Of a stretch of 64,000 nucleotides of DNA, positions 1 through 11,179 are shown piece after piece. The stretch spans positions 14,853,896 to 14,917,895 of the forward strand of contig OY992837.1 of NCBI GenBank assembly GCA_963921425.1, read 5' to 3'. Each line of letters opens with the position of its first letter. The first letter of the stretch is position 1. The DNA is from Dryas octopetala (taxonomy: Eukaryota > Streptophyta > Magnoliopsida > Rosales > Rosaceae). Position numbers and translations under genes: made by a program. The notes below the pieces were generated by a model, which was not told the origin of the DNA, ran no database searches, and was given only the letters and a program-made list of their open reading frames with translations.

Positions 1-1170
1 TTCAGAACCACCCCGTGTCGATCCCTTCAAGGTTGAAGGGAATATTCTGCACTTAGTGGCCTTAGATGCCTGATAAGCTTCCATGGCGTATCTGAAGCTG
101 TCAAGATGATCGTAGGGATCCTTAGCTCCGTCGTATTAGTCCATCTTAGGGGGTTTGGTATCCCTAGAGACCTCAGCGTTCATGATCGTACCGGTATAAG
201 GGAGGGGGAGTTCTTCCCCGTGGTCGCTTCTGCCGAGGTATCCCCTAGAGACCTCAACCTTGATGAGCTGATCATTAACACTTCGAATTTTGTTTTGGAC
301 CAAAGTTCGGACAAGGTTTTTCACGTTAGGTGTGGTCGGCTCGGGTGCAGTTTCTGCTGAATACTCGGTTCAGTCACCGAGTCTTTCATTCACTGGTGGG
401 CGAGCGATCCTCTCACCAGCCGGACGCAGGTCAGACATGACCATGGTGGCTCCCAATCGATCCCCTGCGGATCGTATTCTAGAGTGTGTTCCCGAAGTGG
501 AAAGGTCTAGGCTGGTCTCGGCGATGTGATCGGTGAAGGGGCCAAGCCTGCTCCTGACTGGGACCCTAGCTTCAGTTGATCTGGTTGAGTTTGCAGTCCT
601 CAACCTAGATCAAATCGTAGGTCGCTGATCATTGACTGGTTCAGACCAGTATTCCTCCAAGGCTTCGGGAGAACGTCTCCTGAAGGCCGCTTGCCTTTTC
701 TATTGGAAATGGCGGGCGTTCAGGAATTCGAGTTGTTCAGCCAAGGACATATCCGGGAAAGTGCAGTATGTGCTCTGCTTAGCCGGATGGTTGTCCACAT
801 TAGCTTAAGTGTTCTGTCGAGAAGAAGACGGTGAATGAGCTTCCTGATCGATTCAGGTTTGCCTTGATCGGAAGCCCGATCTTTCACTGACGTCGAGCTA
901 GGAGCGATAGCGTGCGAGCTCCGCAGCCTGTTCTGCCTGCTTGGTCAGCAGTTCGTTATTTTGTTTGAGAAGTGCATTCTCAGTGGCTAAATGTCGCTGG
1001 TTCTCCCTAAGGAGTTTGTTAGCAGCCTTGATCTTCAGAGGACTTTTAGACTTGGTTGTTTTAGAAAGATGTCCTCTTCTCATTTTGTCGAGTGTCTCAG
1101 GTTCATGTTGTTGTTGACTATCTCGAGATCCTTCTGAGGAAGAGCTGCTGTTACGAAAGATGGTAGTCAT
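1..1170 (-). pseudogene. Degraded Ty3/gypsy gag (5' part of element)
   Basis: Read on the minus strand, 898-1170 opens with a 90-residue frame rich in Ser, Gln and Lys followed by a leucine-rich coiled-coil-like stretch, as at the start of many plant gypsy gag proteins. Near the window edge (about 1-115) the minus strand encodes YDGAKDPYDHLDSFRYAMEA, the conserved core of the retrotransposon gag domain. A stop codon directly precedes this motif, and no single frame joins it to the N-terminal part, so the gene is broken. The LTR and primer site lie upstream at 1253-2033, which fixes the orientation. The rest of the element lies beyond the left edge. Family assignment rests on the gag motif only. 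Confidence 0.75.
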
Positions 1171-1252
1171 GGTGTAGGGATTGTGATAGTAGTGATTTGT
1201 TGAAGGAAGAGCCTAACACTCGTGATGATGAGCACAATGGTTAAAAGTGATC

Positions 1253-1271
1253 TTCCCACAGACGACGCCAA
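1253..1271 (-). other. Primer-binding-site-like sequence of the gypsy element
   Basis: On the minus strand TTGGCGTCGTCTGTGGGAA follows the LTR end by two bases. Plant gypsy elements often carry a TGGCGCCGTCTGTGGGAA-like block in this place. The donor tRNA was not identified. Confidence 0.55.
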
Positions 1272-1273
1272 TC

Positions 1274-2033
1274 TGTTGATGCAAAAATCTGTAAGAGAGA
1301 TGCAACAACTTAAAAATGGATGATCTGACTGATTGGAAGCCTTGTTGGACGATGAGTTGGATGTTAATTTGAGATGATCAAGATTTTGTTGAGCTTCTGG
1401 TTGAGACTAAGGAGATATTCCTGCATGAACACAAAATCAAAGGAGAAGGACCGGTGTGGTAGCAGCCAAATACGCTCCGATGATGAAGTCAGTGAAGTGT
1501 ATTTGAAGGTGTTTGAGTAAGAACAAGGAAGAAAAAGTGATGAACTTGGGAGAATATGGAAGAACAATACAAGATCTTCTGGGATACTCTCAGCTGGTTG
1601 TATGTATTTGTGTGGTCTTTTGTGAGTAAATTGTGAACCTTTTTCTTTGTGCATATAAGTGGATTTATATAGATAAAGGAAGTGGTGAAGGTTAAGTTAC
1701 ATGTATAAGGATGAATGGCTGAGGTAAGACCACGCATTCGGTCATGAACAATAGCATGCACAGCTGCCCATCTCCTTTACATTTAATGCAGCATTGAATG
1801 CGAGTATGGAAGATCAAGTGGTATGCCCTAATAGTCATGACTGTGAGCTAGGAATGTCTAGTCTGTCAGAGGGTTACGTCAGGGATACTCAAGTATGGCG
1901 GTTCGTCCCAAACTCCAATCTTTTAGAATGATGGTGGTATCTGAGCCGATATGATCACATATATTTTGCAGACGCAGGAATAAAACATATCCATGTTCGG
2001 ATCGGGCATGGATGAACTGGTTGTGTTAGCCCA
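1274..2033 (-). mobile_element. 5' LTR of the Ty3/gypsy element
   Basis: The sequence starts TGGGCTAACA and ends GCATCAACA on the minus strand, giving TG...CA ends directly next to the primer-site-like block, with degraded gag further downstream. The outer boundary is inferred from the TG/CA rule and from where similarity to an hAT copy begins (about 2034). The partner LTR is outside the window, so neither the boundary nor the target duplication can be checked here. Confidence 0.5.
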
Positions 2034-2255
2034 TGTAATGTAAATATCCTATTAGCCCCTCCCCCATGCTGGACATGCTAGCCTAGTCCTAATATATTAA
2101 TTGACCAAAATAGTTTGTGTTCAATTTTATTATTCTATACCAAGCTAATAATTAAATAAGTTCCTCATTTTGGAAAACAATGTTTATTTTGCTCCACATT
2201 GTGCCTGTTTTCTATGAGAAGTTTGAAGACAAGATTGATCCACTTGCAGACATAT
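2034..2255. repeat. Truncated second copy of the neighbouring hAT element interior
   Basis: About 210 bp, starting near AAATATCCTATTAGCCC and ending near GATCCACTTGCAGA, matches 2394-2607 inside the intact hAT element at 2327-2826 with scattered changes. It has no terminal repeats of its own. The left edge coincides with the gypsy LTR boundary, so the LTR element probably inserted into this hAT copy. Confidence 0.75.
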
Positions 2256-2326
2256 TATTGTCTTTATATATACATGTATATGAGATGATGACAAGTGTGT
2301 TTTTGGTTTGATACATGTGTATGGTG

Positions 2327-2826
2327 CAGGCACGGACCCACGTTGTGGGCTAGGAGGGCTAAAGCACCCCCTATCTTTTTTTTTGTTGCTTACATTAAAT
2401 ATCCTATTAGCCCTCCCAATGCTGTACATGCTAGCCTAATCCTAATGAATTAATTGACCAAAATAAGTTTGTGTTCAATTTTATTATTCTATACCAAGCT
2501 AATAATTAAATAAGTTCCCCATTTTGGAACACAGTGTTTGTTTTGCTCCACATTGTTCCTATTTTCTATGAGAAGTTTGAAGACAAGATCGGTCCACTTG
2601 CAGAGAAGGTAGCTATTGAGATCAAAAAGCTCTCTCCTCCTCTCACAAAGCTCATTAGAGCTGCGAATAAAATTTGGCTTTGCCTCTGCAATTGAAACCC
2701 AGTCTTGGGGACTTGCCTCAGTTGATCGGTCACCTGCCCGGCTCCTAAAAATTTTTGCTGCCGCATTGCGGCGCCAGACTTTACCTAACTAGCACCTCCC
2801 AATTCCAATTACTGGATCCGTCCCTA
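2327..2826. mobile_element. Non-autonomous hAT element, 500 bp
   Basis: The ends are CAGGCACGGACCCA and, inverted, TAGGGACGGATCCA, an imperfect terminal inverted repeat. A perfect 8-bp target duplication GTATGGTG lies at 2319-2326 and 2827-2834. Both are hallmarks of the hAT superfamily. No transposase frame is present. A truncated relative lies just outside at 2034-2255. Confidence 0.9.
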
Positions 2827-2849
2827 GTATGGTGTAATACTTATTAGTT

Positions 2850-3222
2850 GTTATATGCACTAAAACACATACCTTGGTCTGCCATATCTCACAAACCGAA
2901 ACCACAATTACTGCAGCAATAAGCAAAACAAGTGCAGCAATATAACCAATACACAAGAACAAGAATAGAGCATGAAACTCTGATTCTAGATGGGGTCTTG
3001 AATGCTTTCAAGAGTGTGTTTTTATCGATCAAGAAGGGACCTCGATCTATTTATAGTGCATCATCTCAAGTGTCATTCCCATCATGGAATACTTGAGTGA
3101 CCTTATAATGCAATACCAATAGGTAATCCTAGTCCACTAGTAAGTAGGAAACCTTAAACCCTTGCATAACAGCCGAAATCTTGATGGCTTAATAATACCA
3201 GTTTAATTGAGTCCCTAACCAA
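2850..3222 (-). promoter_or_regulatory. Candidate solo LTR or orphan promoter with first exon
   Basis: On the minus strand the block starts TGTTGGTTAGGG, has a TATA-like CTATAAATAG near 3046-3055, and runs to ATGGCAGACCAAG followed by GTATGTG, which looks like a start codon with a splice donor at about 2873-2887. It could be a Copia-type LTR or the 5' end of a gene whose body is gone, because the next DNA downstream is the hAT element. No partner LTR or downstream exon was found, so both readings are weak. Confidence 0.3.
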
Positions 3223-3817
3223 CACTAATGCCTTTTAATCCTAATGTGATTAGAAGACCTTATTCTTGTGGCTTAAGACATTAATTTGTCTTACATATGG
3301 GGCATGATTATATCATTCATATACAAAATATTGCATCCAAATTAATTATCATCAACGAATTTTTGCAAATTTTATTCATCTGATTGTCTTCCTATTATGT
3401 AGGCGCATGTATCATATTTAACTGCATCCCCATATAGGTAGATAAATTGTTTTTCGGATAATTTCATGGATATTAGGTAGGTTAAAGATAAATGGTCTTG
3501 AAACATAAGTTCTTCTCTAATGGGGGATGTCATTGTAGGATCGATCAATGTAGGATATGAGAGCTAGTGTTCGAACAGTCTCTCACATCTAGCTTGCTTT
3601 AATCTCCTATCCTCCTGCATTAGAGAAAATTCCTTGAAACATATATAACACCTTATATTTTATTGCTAGCTATCTAGCTACAACATCAATTTTACAATAA
3701 TTTCAAGTTAAAAGTTATATCATGCATGTCAAATTCAATTTATTGATTGATAATATAAAAAAGCAACACATGCATTTTCTCTCATGATATGTATGTCGAC
3801 ATATATCATCACTAGCT
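3223..3817. other. Intergenic DNA downstream of the SCPL gene
   Basis: AT-rich sequence between the candidate LTR and the SCPL stop codon. It presumably contains the SCPL 3' UTR. No coding signal or repeat structure was recognised. Confidence 0.5.
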
Positions 3818-6800
3818 TCATGCTTCTGCTGGCAGTGGGTTGCCTCCTAGAAATGCCTTAAAAACCGCAAGTGATCTCTTTGGCTGTGTAGCTGGCGCTA
3901 AGTGTGAAGCTCCTCTTATGATGGCAAATGATAAGATATCACCATACACTTGTGTCCATCCACCAACCTAAGAAAAACAAAACAAAGAAAAATAGATAAA
4001 GTTAATAGTTGAAAAATAAAGTGCATAAATACATTTAGCAAAAACAAACTTGTATTAAATTTTAAATTATTATTATTGTAATAAAAGATTTGAAATCCCA
4101 ACAATTTATTAACACATATTCATTCGCCAACTTCCCACATTTATCTTTTTGCTCTTAAATATATTTATTTAAAATTCTACCTCTCTATATATTTTAAAAT
4201 ATTTTTAAAATTTAAAATATGAGAGATCGAGGGTGACCTGTTTTCCCTCAAACCAAGCTCTGTAAGGCACAGTTGAATTAAGACCCAACTTCGCCGCTAA
4301 TCCATCAATCAAACTTCGACTCCCAAAAAATGGAATAACTGAATCTTGGTCCCCACTGCAACAATTCAATCAAACCATTATATACTTCTCAAGTTTCTTT
4401 AATTAATTCGTTTTCATTTTAAACAGCTCAAAATCAAAGTCTACCTGTAAACCATTACACGAATGCCAGATGTGACAAGCGAGCCCAAAATAGGGATAGT
4501 TGGTCTTTCTAGGTTTCGCATATCATATTGCACAACCCTGTAGAAATTGAGCTTAAGATAGTAAAAACAAAAAGAAACCAAACATTCCAATCCATCTTTA
4601 GATAAAGAAATTTTTTTTAGAAAATAGAAAATTAGATTTTCATCTTTGGATAAGATCTTATTTTTATCAAACCCAAGTGTTAGATTAAATTTTTGATTCT
4701 TTGAACTTGTGTTAGGTACATTATTTTAAATTATAAACATACCGACAAATGACCAAAATCAAAATTTAAGCTAACACTTAGATTTAACAAAAATCGTATG
4801 TTATTCAAAGATGACATTCTAATTACGCTTAAACAATGGGTTTAAAAGATTATTACTCGCTGCATAAACTCCAGTTAGTGACTCCTACAAGCTTAGCATG
4901 GAGAGCCCCTTGTACATCGTTTCTGTTTAAGTAAGTGCCTGTGTTTTCCAGTCCACATGCATCTATCTTCTCTGCATCTTGCTGCAAGCAAGTTAGACCC
5001 AAATGAAAAGCAAAGTAATCATATAATATCTAGTTATTAACAAGAAAAGGCAGAGTTAATTTGAAAATGATAAACTAAAACTCATTGATATGTAAGAGTC
5101 ATATACATCTATTGCAGAATAATACTATTTATACCACCTTTACTAATCACTTGTCGATAATTTCTATAGTAGAAATAAGACTCACCTATTTACGTGGGAC
5201 TAAGGAATAAAATTTCGGGTTTTAAGAAAATTTCGATGAAAATTTCGATGAAAATTTCGAAGATTTTTAAATTTCGACAGAAATTACTATTAAAATACGG
5301 AAATTTTGAATAAAACTTTATCATATGTTTATTTAACATATTATCTACTACATTGATAAAAAACATTGAAGAAACTAAATTATATAGTAGATTTCATGTG
5401 ATATAAGATGAATATACTGTGTTTTAGAAGTAAATACTGTTAAATAAAATTAGTATAATAAATAAATGAAATTAGTATATTCTTTATACTCTATAAAACT
5501 ATAATCTATACGCTAAATCCTAATACTAAACTCTATATACTCTATATATACCCTAATACTCTTTATACTCTATAATCTATACACTAAACTCTATATATTC
5601 TATAATCTATACTTTATATTGTTTAGGATATGGTATAAGATATTAGAGTTTAGGCATCTTAGGATATTTTTAATTATTTTTTTATATAAAAATGTGTTGG
5701 GTTTAAAAATAACTAAACGAAATCTCAAAACTGTCAAACAAAACCCCAAATTTTTTTTTTTATTTCTAATTGCTCAAAGGCCCCAAACCATAATCAATCC
5801 TAAATTTTTTTTTTTCGTTTATTTCTTTTCTCTTTTCTTTTTTTCTTTTATTTTCTTTTTTCTTTTTTTCTTTTATTTTCTTTTCTTTTTTCTTTTATTT
5901 TTCCTTTTTTCTTTTCTATTTTCTTTCTTTCTTTCTTTTTTTCCTTCCTTTTTTTTTTTTTTTCTTTCTTTCCTTCCTTTCTTTTCTTTCTTCTTTCTTT
6001 CATTGTTGTTCCTATTTCCTTCCTTTTCCCGAACTCTCCACCTTCTCCAATCATCTTCCCTCTCAATCTCTCATTACTTCATTAGTCACCTTCTCTTTCT
6101 CTCTCCCTCACTCAGTCACTCCCTGAAGATATATCCTTCCCTCTCTTATCCCTCCCAATCTCCCTCTCTTCTCTCCACGTGCCAATCTCCTCTCCCCGCA
6201 CCGATCTCTTCCTCCTCTCTTCTCTCTCCCCGACGACGACAGGCGACGAGGCTGGCTCTCCTTTTTCTCCTATCTCTCCCTCTGGTCGCTACCTCCTTGG
6301 CTCAAGCCGAAAATTTCGCCGAAATTTCGAGAATTTCGGGAAATTTTGAAATTTAACACCTTGGGTGGAACTCAACTAAAGTTGATCTTACCTCTATTAG
6401 AGAGATGACAATAAAGTTATCAAAATAACAGTGTACGCTCTTAAATCGGTATATGTTGATCACTTTGCTAATAATTTCTCTAATAGAATTGAGACTCACC
6501 TATCTAGGTGAGGCCCAACTAAAGTTGATCTTACCTCTATTAGACATATGACAGTAAAGTGATCAAATTAACAGTGTCAGGACTTAAATCGGTACCTGTT
6601 GATTCAGAGCTTGTGCTTGTGAATGATGAAATGGTGACCTTAATGGGTTTATAGTTTCCATGTTTGATGGAAAGGATGACAAACAAATGTCCCCAATGAC
6701 ATAGTATTTGTCAATATAGCTAGTAAGCTCCTCTGAGACTTGGCTGATTACACTAGAACAAGAAGCAGAGTGAAAGCCTGTTATGGACTCTCTCAAAATC

Positions 6801-8298
6801 TGAGAACTGTTGCAAACTGAAGTGAGGAGTTGATAAGCCGAATCAGATATCAGGCCATGGGACCAGTAAAACAAATCCTCTGAATTGACGTCAATGTTGA
6901 ATTCCAAGAGTGGATTCCCTATCTGTAATATCAAGAATTGATTATCAACTTAGCTCAATCAGTATCATTAATTAATTTTAGGAATGAAAAGGCAATCTAT
7001 TATTATGAATTCCATGTTCTACTCACAGCTATTCCCTTGAGATTGAATTTTACATTGGACTGAATAATGAGTTGTGCAAGTTGTGGCACATAGTGACCTA
7101 TATATTAAAAAGAAATTAAAAGACAATTAATTAGAGCTCTTAATTTAACAATTCTCTCTGTAATTATTAAATTTGTTCACTAAATGATGTATCAGTACAC
7201 ATATATTAGTGTCTTATTGTTACTAATAAATGAGATCCAAAGTTGGTCTATGAATTAAATAAGTGAGACATTGCGCACCATAAGCATTTAGTGAACAAAA
7301 TTTGGTAGTAAACAAATTTGACGAGTATAACAATATTGTAAATCAAAACATACCTGCATAGCTCTCTCCTGAAAGAAATAAATCTCTATTCTTGTATTCT
7401 GGAAACTTGAGAAACCAGCGCTGAAGAAATGTTAAGCTGTCTTGTGCTAAACAAACAAATAATTGTCCATATATAGTACAGAATGATCAGCATAATAGCA
7501 AAAAATACAATTTGACAATAATGTTAATAAGGAATAGGGTTAGCAATATTGAACCTGTTATCTCATCGTTCACATTGTTGTAAAATGATTGATTAGCAGA
7601 GTATGAGAAACCAACGCCCGCTGGTGACTCTAGGTACAACATATTTGCTTCTGTAACAATTGAGGAGAAACTCATCAAAAATAGACTTAATTTTATTTGG
7701 ATGGTCAAATCTAACACCTAGTTTAATGGTCAAAATTATATTTTATCCAATAATGAGAATATTTCCTATGAAGGGGTACCTGTATTCCAACTATACTCAT
7801 TCTTGATTAGAGTAGCCTGTCCACTTGGTCTAAAAGGACCATGCTCAACAAAAGCACCACCTCCAACTGATGAACAACCAGGGCCTACAAACAAATTGAA
7901 AAGCAAAGTTAAAAAACTCAAAACCCAATTTAAAGGACATTTAAGAAGGCTCTTTTGTCTTTCTGTAGCTTCTTTTAGTGCATATATGTATTGATGAGAC
8001 TAATTATGAAGAAATATATAATAAATCATGTACCTCCATTCAACCAGAGAGCAAGGGGTTTTGAAGCAGGTTGAGTTTCTGCTTCAACAAAATAGTAAAA
8101 CAGAGATCTCTGTTGCTTGTCATCTATGGTAATGTAACCTGAGAATTGTTGGAAGCTGACAAGTGGTTGGCCAGGCAAGCTTACAATTTTATCAGAATTG
8201 GGATTATGGGACTCCACTCTCAAGAAAACAAGCGTGAGACTTAAAAGAAGTACGGCAATACTTTTGCACATGATCCTTGGGAAAGATGGCATTGGCAT
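3818..8298 (-). CDS. Serine carboxypeptidase-like protein (SCPL45/46-like), 10 exons
   Basis: Predicted secreted or vacuolar peptidase (or acyltransferase) of the S10 family. Exons on the minus strand: 8034-8298, 7780-7884, 7555-7650, 7354-7446, 7027-7097, 6596-6922, 4857-4981, 4445-4537, 4238-4355, 3818-3967. All introns are GT-AG, phases agree, and the total is 1443 bp (480 residues), normal for the family. Residues 1-31 form a signal peptide. SLPGQP and LWLNGGPGCSS are the family N-terminal and oxyanion motifs. The catalytic Ser is in GESYAG (exon 4), Asp in SGDQDSVIP (exon 9) and His in RGASH (exon 10). The last motif reads GASHLAP where GA(S/A)HxVP is usual. Intron 6 is stretched to 1.6 kb by an insertion (5202-6364). 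A second ATG lies nine codons into exon 1. The fold and triad are visible, but substrate cannot be told from sequence. Confidence 0.9.
5202..6364. mobile_element. Insertion inside SCPL intron 6 (candidate hAT/Mutator-like, 1.16 kb)
   Basis: The insert is flanked by near-identical 8-bp direct repeats GTGGGACT (5194-5201) and GTGGAACT (6365-6372). Its ends share AAGG followed by AAATTTC in inverted orientation and are rich in repeated AAATTTCG words. The right half (5750-6250) is a pyrimidine tract grading into GC-richer sequence that resembles a plant 5' UTR and may have been captured from a gene. The open frame through the tract is compositional and not a gene. Confidence 0.55.
6365..6600. 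repeat. Duplicated intron 6 / exon 6 edge segment
   Basis: Two copies of a unit of about 125 bp (containing ACTAAAGTTGATCTTACC and ACTTAAATCGGTA) lie in tandem. The second copy runs into the genuine splice donor of exon 6 at 6595. A third partial copy (5140-5201) was split off by the insertion. The copy nearer the insertion carries GGTATATG where the real donor reads GGTACCTG. Confidence 0.6.
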
Positions 8299-8341
8299 GG
8301 TTGAGACTTGAGAAAGATGGAAATAAATTAAGCTTTATGGA

Positions 8342-8350
8342 TATATATAA
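8342..8350 (-). promoter_or_regulatory. TATA-like box of the SCPL gene
   Basis: An AT-rich TATATATA-type motif on the minus strand about 45 bp upstream of the SCPL start codon. The short spacing makes it a candidate only. Confidence 0.35.
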
Positions 8351-8354
8351 TATA

Positions 8355-8541
8355 TTCTCATCCACAAGTGATTAGTCCTTGGTACTTTATATGTAGGGAA
8401 AAGGACCTGGGGTCTCACTTTGGCCACATGACTTTGGCATAAAGATATTCGGACTTTGCGAATCTGCACAGTAACTATAGTCTATAGCCAAGGCTCTCTG
8501 TCTCTTCTAAGAAAAATTATTGTATATAATATATTCTCATC
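8355..8541. repeat. Direct duplication, unit 1 (partner 9136-9292)
   Basis: About 180 bp beginning CTCATCCACAAGTGATTAG and ending near AAAATTATTGTAT is repeated at 9136-9292, which starts CTCATCCATAAGTGATAAG. Both include GGGTCTCACTTTGGCC and GACTTTGGCATAAAGATATT. The hAT element at 8542-9135 sits exactly between the units. Confidence 0.85.
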
Positions 8542-9135
8542 CAGGGCCGGCTATTAGGGGATGGGCCTGTGCAATCGCACAAGCCCGGCTCCCAATTTAT
8601 CTATTTCCTGTTAATTAGTTCTTCTCTTTAGAGTAGTTGATGAGGAATAGATTCCTTCTCAACTTTATTATGTTTTTCCTTTTCCTTTTTTGTTGTGTTT
8701 TGTTTCCCTTTGTTGTCGTTACTTCTTTGGTTGTATCAACTATGGCCTTGGGCCTCTCTTTGTGTTTTTTAAGTTTTTTCCTCTTGCCCTTTCTTGGGCT
8801 TTTTTTTAATCAACCTTGACCCAAAAAAAAAAATAGCTCATCTCTTTAGCTTTCGGGTTACACGTGGCTTTAGTCTTATGCTGTAGAATATTACACTTTA
8901 TGTTGATGTATTAATTAACTTATTCCCTTAATGGAGAAAAACTTCTGTGGGTAAGCTCCTGCCACCTCACCATGCTGAGTGGCAAGACCCAGCCAATTAA
9001 AACTTGCCAAGAAATGTATATAAATGTCTTATATATTACACTATATATAAATGTCTTATATATTTTTTATAAGAAATGAAAGGGCGCATTTATGTATTTT
9101 AACACAGGGCCCCAATATTCTCAGGGACGGCCCTG
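8542..9135. mobile_element. Non-autonomous hAT element, 594 bp
   Basis: The ends are CAGGGCCGGC and, inverted, CAGGGCCGTC. A 7-bp flanking duplication TCTCATC lies at 8535-8541 and 9136-9142, and an eighth base is ambiguous because it could belong to the TIR. The interior is T-rich and has no transposase. Similar ends (CTCAGAAACCGCCCTG) occur at about 16794. Confidence 0.8.
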
Positions 9136-9292
9136 TCTCATCCATAAGTGATAAGTCCTTGGTACTTTGGAAAAGACCGGGGGTCTCACTTTGGCCACTT
9201 GACTTTGGCATAAAGATATTTGGACTTTGTGAATTAACCCGCACACTAACTATAGCCAAGGCTCTAGGCCTCTTTTAGGAAAATTATTGTAT
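9136..9292. repeat. Direct duplication, unit 2 (partner 8355-8541)
   Basis: Second unit of the duplication interrupted by the hAT insertion. At its right edge it runs into a fragment of another repeat: from 9284 the sequence ATTATTGTATGTGACCGTAA matches one arm of the MITE at 20021-20257. Confidence 0.8.
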
Positions 9293-9372
9293 GTGACCGT
9301 AACACCATCTACTTAAATTGTAGCATGTGTACGATTTTAAAAGTATTTTTTAAGGTTAGAGTTTTTGAAATT
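9284..9372. repeat. Half copy of the 20021-20257 MITE family
   Basis: The sequence GTATGTGACCGTAACACC followed by an AT-rich stretch and TTTTTGAAATTAATAATTA matches the left arm and centre of the MITE at 20021-20257. The opposite arm is missing. Confidence 0.6.
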
Positions 9373-9489
9373 AATAATTACTCATAAACCCAGTTTTGAA
9401 AGATTTCTAACTACAAACTCAACCAATTAAAAAAGTAAGTTTCAGCCCAATTTGTCCGTGTACGTGCGCGCTGGGTCGAAAAATTACAC

Positions 9490-9725
9490 TATCGAGCGCT
9501 CAACAGGATACCGAGGGCTCGGCATGCCAAGCGTTCATTGGATGCAGATGCATCTACACATTTTTAGGTTCTAGAAGCATCTTTTTAGGTTGCAGATGCC
9601 TTTTTTAGGTTGCAAATGGATCTTTTTAGGTTTCAGATGGCATGTTTTAGGTTGTAAAAGCATGTTTTAGGTTGCAGATGCCAGTTGCAAATGCATGCAG
9701 ATGTATCTACCGAGTGCTCGGTGGA
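9490..9725. repeat. Short minisatellite (TTTTTAGGTTGCAGATG units) between CGAG-box words
   Basis: About seven degenerate units of 17-25 bp based on TTTTAGGTTGCAGATGC run from 9545 to 9690. The array lies between CGAGCGCTC (9493) and CCGAGTGCTCGG (9709), which are related palindromes. A similar word, CGCCGAGCGCTCGGTGGAG, occurs at 18141. The function is unknown. Confidence 0.65.
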
Positions 9726-10496
9726 CAGTTTAAGTTTCTACTTAAGTTTTGGGCCGGCTGGAGTTTAGCTTAACTTTCTTTCTTATTTTGAGTTTCTAAT
9801 TAAAGCACCCCATAATTTTATTTTATTTTTGGATTAAACCCTTTAACTAGTGCCAACGTAAGTAACTTTCCTTATATTTTTGAATTAGTCAGCTTAATTC
9901 TAAACAAAATATTTGTTGTTTCCTAAGATACCCTTTAACCTATTTAAGTAATATTATGAGTAATTAATGTATTTGTCTCCATTGATTGAGGACAAAATTA
10001 TTGTGCATGTGTTTCCACTTTGGACTTTTTTTATTTAAAACTTAATTTCCCCATTGTTTTGATCATGATAAATATCATAATTTATAGAATAGCATATAAT
10101 ATGAAACTATCACAAAAAAAAATATAAAATTAACTAAGATATTACTTTTTTGCACTTACTGATTTTTCATGTCTATTTTGTGCACCTCCTAGTTTTTTTA
10201 TTTTTTTATTTTGTGTACCTACAATGATTTTACATACATGCATATATAAAACGAGTTAGGGCCGGGTGAAGTTTTTTTGTTTTTTCTTAAGGGTTAGTAA
10301 TTTAAAACAAGTTATTGGGTAATAAAATGGGTATGTGTGAGATTAAATAAGTGTCATTGGATTAATCTAAGGGCTCTTATAAAACTGTCCCTCATAATTA
10401 GTCATTTGGTGCTATTATTTAAACCCAACTTATATATTTCTAGCTCCACCATACTTTCTACACCCAACTCCAAAATTAAAAAGACAAAAATTATTT
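9726..10496. other. Intergenic AT-rich DNA
   Basis: No gene, RNA or clear repeat recognised between the minisatellite and the large hAT element. Confidence 0.5.
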
Positions 10497-11179
10497 ACTA
10501 CACCTAGGGGTCGGCAATGGGCCGGGCCGGGCTGGCCCAGGCCCAATCTTTCGGGCTCGGGCCGGGCTCGGGCTTGAATTACAAGAGCCCAACAGAACTT
10601 TCGGGCCGGGCCGGGCTGGGCTTGGGCCTGAATACACAAATCCGAAGCCCACCCATCGGGCTTGAGACTAACGGGCTTTAGAGCCGGGCCGGACTAGGCC
10701 CGATCGGGCAGCCCAATAGGCCCGAACGGGCAGCCCAAATTAGGCTTTTTTGGCTTCTCAAATTGCTTAATTTATTGCCTAATTTATGTCAATTATAACT
10801 ATAAAACTTAGCAGATGACTAATTCATTGGTTTTGACTAATTCATTGGTTTTAACTTGCCAAAATTTTGCAATGTCAGCTCCCAAAGTCACAATTTAACA
10901 AGTTAACAACATATAATTTAATTATAAATAGAGGGGGAAATGCATCACTATAGAATGTGTACATCCCAACTAGGTTGGCACCTACACAACCTATCTATTA
11001 TTTGCATTTCACATGTACATCCCAACTAGGTTGGCACATACACAACCCTCAAAACTGAAATGTATTGATTTAATTATACTAAAAGTAACAATATGCAGTT
11101 ATGAGTTATGGTGCTTAACTCCTTATGGAGTTTACAAATTACAAACCAATAGTGAAACTGAAAAAATAAAATCAGTTAA

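Noticed and set aside
5619..6356. 245-codon frame rich in Phe, Ser and Leu
   Set aside because: It is translation of a pyrimidine tract inside the intron insertion. The opposite strand also gives a long Lys/Glu frame, as expected from composition.
9545..9690. Possible CRISPR-like array of short repeats
   Set aside because: Units are directly adjacent and degenerate, with no unique spacers, and the DNA is a plant nuclear genome.
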